A DNA stretch of 64,000 nt. Source: Setoptus koraiensis (taxonomy: Eukaryota > Arthropoda). This document shows, in pieces, positions 60,779 through 64,000 of the stretch. Every line of letters starts with the position of its first letter. Within the stretch, counting starts at the first letter, position 1. The stretch covers positions 22,692,001 through 22,756,000 of the forward strand of contig CM106586.1 of NCBI GenBank assembly GCA_048013815.1, given 5' to 3'. A program made the position numbers and the translations under genes. The notes below the pieces were generated by a model, which worked only from the letters and a program-made list of their open reading frames with translations, was not told where the DNA came from and did not search any database.

Positions 60779-63700
60779 ACCAACCCAACACAACAAACAA
60801 CAAACACAAAACAACCCACAAACCACACCCACACCAAAAACAACACACACACCACAACAACACAAACAACACAACCAACAAACACAAACACAACACACAC
60901 CACACACACACCAACCACACACACAAACCAAACCCAACACACACCAAACACCAACAAACCACACACACCAACAACCCAAACCCAAAACAAAACCAACAAA
61001 CCCCCCAACACAACCAACAACACACCCACACAACACAAAAAACAACAACAAAAAACACAAAAAAACACAAAAAACACACAAACACACACACAACCAAACA
61101 CACAACCAACACAACAACCCAACCACAACACCAACACAACCACACAACCCAAACAACAAAAAACAAAACCAACACAACCACCACACAAAACAACACACCC
61201 ACCCAACCAACCAACAACAAAAACACCAACCCACACACAAACCCACAAACCCACACAACACAACAACAAAACAAAACACAAAACAAAACCAAACACAACA
61301 CACAAACCACAACCAAAAACAACAAAACCCACACACACACACACACAACAACACACACAACAAAACCACAAACCAAACCACAAAAACCAACAACCCCCCC
61401 AACAACACACAACACACACCACCACCAAACACAAACCCACAACACACACACCACACACCAACCAAACACACAACACAACACAACAACCAACAAACCAAAA
61501 AACCCAACAAACAACCCACCAAACCAACAAACAAACAAACCACACAACAAAACCACCAACAACAACACACAACAAACACACACAACCAACACCAACAAAC
61601 ACCACACACACCAAACCACACCACACACACAAAAAAAACCACCAAACAACCCAAAAACACAACAACCACACCACACAACCAAACAACAAAAAAAAAAAAA
61701 CAACACCAACCACAAAAAAAAAACAACACACAACCCCACAAACCAACACAAAAAACACCACCACACAACACACACAACAAACCCAACACCCAACAAAAAC
61801 CAACAAACACCCAAAACCACAAAAACAACACACAAAACACAAACAACAACAAACCCAACAAACCACCAACCCACACCAAACCACAAAAACACCAAAAACA
61901 CACCAAAAAAAACCCACCCAACACACACAAAACCACAAACAAACCCAAACCCACACACAACCCAACAACACAACACACAAACAACAACCACCCCACACAC
62001 ACAAAAAACAACCACAACAACCAACACCCCAACCACACCACCCCCAAAAACAACAAACCACACACAACACAACACACCAAACAACAACAACCACACACAA
62101 AAACCAACAACACCAACAAACCACACAACAAAAAACAAAAAACACACCACCAAACAACAACACCACACAAACACCCCAACCCACCCAACCACCAACCAAA
62201 AACAACACCAAACACAACCCAAACAAAACCAAAACAACCAAACACAAAAACCACACAAAAACCCACCAACCACCAAACAAACACCAAACAACAACACCCC
62301 AAACAAAACACAAAACAACAAACAACACAAAAAACACACCAACAACACACCAAACCAACACAACACCCCCCAACACAAACCAAACCACAACACACAACAA
62401 ACCCAACAACAAAAAAACCCACACAACAAACCACAAACCAACCAACCCAAAAACAACAAAAACACCCAACCACAAACAAAACCACCAAAAACAAAAACAA
62501 CCAAAAAAACACCAAACCAACACAACACACACAACAACAAAAACAAACACACAAACACCAACACAACACAACAAACCCACCCAAAAAACCACACCACACA
62601 ACAACAAAAAAACACACAAACACAACACAACAACCAAAACAAACCCACACCACCACAAACAACAACCACCCACAAACCACAAACAACAACACACCACAAA
62701 AAACAAACAACAACACCCACACACAAACCAAACCACACAACCAAACAAAAAAACAAACAAAACAACACCCAAAACCACACACAAAACAAACAAACACAAC
62801 ACACAACACAAAACAAAAACACACAAACACAACACAACAACACACACAAACAAACCCCCACAACCAAACACACAAAAACCACAACACAAAACACACAACA
62901 CCCCAAAACAAACACCCACCCAAACCAAACAACAACACCAACCAACAACCAACAACAACAACACCACCAAACACCACCCACACAACCACAACACAAAAAC
63001 ACCCAAACAACACACCCAACCAAACACAACAAAACACCAACCACACACAACACACACAACACCAAAAAACAAAACACAACCAAAAACAAACAAACACAAA
63101 CACCACCAAAACAACCAAACCACAAAAAACACCACCAACCCAACACAACAACCACAACAACCCCAAACAAACCCAACCCACCCAACACCCCCACCAAACA
63201 CCCACAACACAAACACCCCCAACAAACACCCAACCCAACACAAAAACACACCAAAAACAACACAACCACACACAACCACAAACAACAACACACCAACCAC
63301 CAACAAAAAAAACACACAACCAAAACAACAAAACCCCAAAACACCCAAACCACCAAACCAAACCCACACACCACACACACCCACAAAACCAAAAACACCC
63401 CAACACCCAACAAAACAAACCCCCAACCCACCAACCACCAACACACCAAAAACAACACAAACCCACAAAAAACAAAACAACAACCAACAAACACCAAACA
63501 ACAACCAAAACACACCAACCCACACAACAAAAAACACACAAAACCCCCAAAAAACCAAAACAACACCACAAAAAACACACCCAAAAAAACACCACAAAAC
63601 ACACAAACACACAACACCAACAAACAAACAACACCACCACAAAACCCACAACAACAAAACACAACACACCCCCCAACAACAACCCCCAACAACAACACCA

Positions 63701-64000
63701 CAACACACCAAAAACAAAACAACACACACACAAACCACAACAAAACAAAACCAACCACACAACCACAAAACCCCACAACAAAAACAACACACACACAACC
63801 CAAACCCAAAAAAAAACAAAACACACACAACACACAACAAACCCACCAACCACACAAACCACAAAAAACAAACCAAAAAACAAAAACCAAACCACACCCA
63901 AACAAACAAACCACCAACAAACAAAAAACACAACACAAAACCAACAAACCAACCAAAAACCCACACACAACAAACAAAAACACACAACCAACACACCCCA
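60779..64000. repeat. 3.2-kb tract with only A and C on the plus strand
   Basis: From 60779 to the window end I find no G or T on the plus strand; the last T bases are at 60763, 60771 and 60778. There is no fixed period: short CA, CAA, CCA and AAC words mix irregularly, with A runs up to about ten and C runs up to about seven. It is not a simple CA microsatellite or an arthropod TTAGG telomere. All three minus frames stay open for over 1,060 codons because stop codons need an A, which a G/T strand lacks; the products would contain only G, V, W, C, F and L. These are not genes. It could be a real low-complexity or chromosome-end sequence, or an assembly or base-calling artefact. Confidence 0.95.

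Noticed and set aside
60757..63996. Three overlapping minus-strand open frames of about 1,070 codons each
   Set aside because: They lie in the A/C-only tract. The minus strand is G/T-only and cannot contain a stop codon, so all three frames stay open. Products would hold only G, V, W, C, F and L.
1..64000. CRISPR arrays, operons or ribosome-binding sites
   Set aside because: The gene structure is eukaryotic; tandem repeats here are direct, without unique spacers of constant length.

Overview
This window is nuclear DNA of an animal, most likely an arthropod; acariform mite or another compact-genome chelicerate is only a guess. The evidence is multi-exon genes with GT..AG introns of about 80-400 bp, an arthropod-like eEF2, a class IV POU gene closest to Acj6/Unc-86/Brn3, and a CYP3-clan P450. 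No prokaryotic, viral or CRISPR feature and no tRNA or rRNA gene was recognised. Low-complexity CAA/CAG, CAC/CAT, AAC and TCN tracts are abundant inside and outside genes.

Layout. 0.8-3.5 kb: a long Q/N/H/S-rich exon (+) ending at a splice donor. 7.3-11.6 kb: a two-exon low-complexity protein (+) with a poly(A) signal. 17.4-22.2 kb: an ABHD1/2/3-type alpha/beta hydrolase (+), one small exon unresolved. 23.5-29.2 kb: a giant POU4-class transcription factor (-), tail to tail with the hydrolase. 29.2-49.1 kb: about 20 kb with no convincing gene, upstream of POU4, full of short minisatellites and CAA/TTG tracts. 49.1-50.7 kb: an intronless-looking Q-rich protein (+). 52.1-54.4 kb: a three-exon cytochrome P450 (-). 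56.1-58.8 kb: eEF2 (-). 59.6-60.1 kb: ribosomal protein S24 (+), head to head with eEF2 across about 750 bp that hold an inverted-repeat (foldback) element. 60.3-60.77 kb: an almost pure A/T tract. 60.78-64.0 kb: about 3.2 kb whose plus strand contains only A and C.

Three patterns stand out. (1) Three otherwise well-conserved proteins carry long low-complexity inserts in loops or linkers: about 620 residues between the two DNA-binding halves of POU4, about 295 in the hydrolase and about 155 in the P450. eEF2 and RPS24 have none. (2) The palindromic bZIP-type octamer TTRCGYAA occurs about 31 times by hand count, against about 4 expected. (3) The terminal A/C-only tract keeps all three minus-strand frames open for over 1,000 codons. 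Those frames are a composition artefact, not genes. Whether the tract is real DNA or an assembly artefact cannot be told from sequence alone.

Base composition is patchy by eye: about 0-16 kb and 23.5-48.9 kb are GC- and CpG-rich, while about 16-23 kb and 49-60 kb are AT-rich. Exon joins were worked out by hand from splice consensus, reading phase and family similarity.
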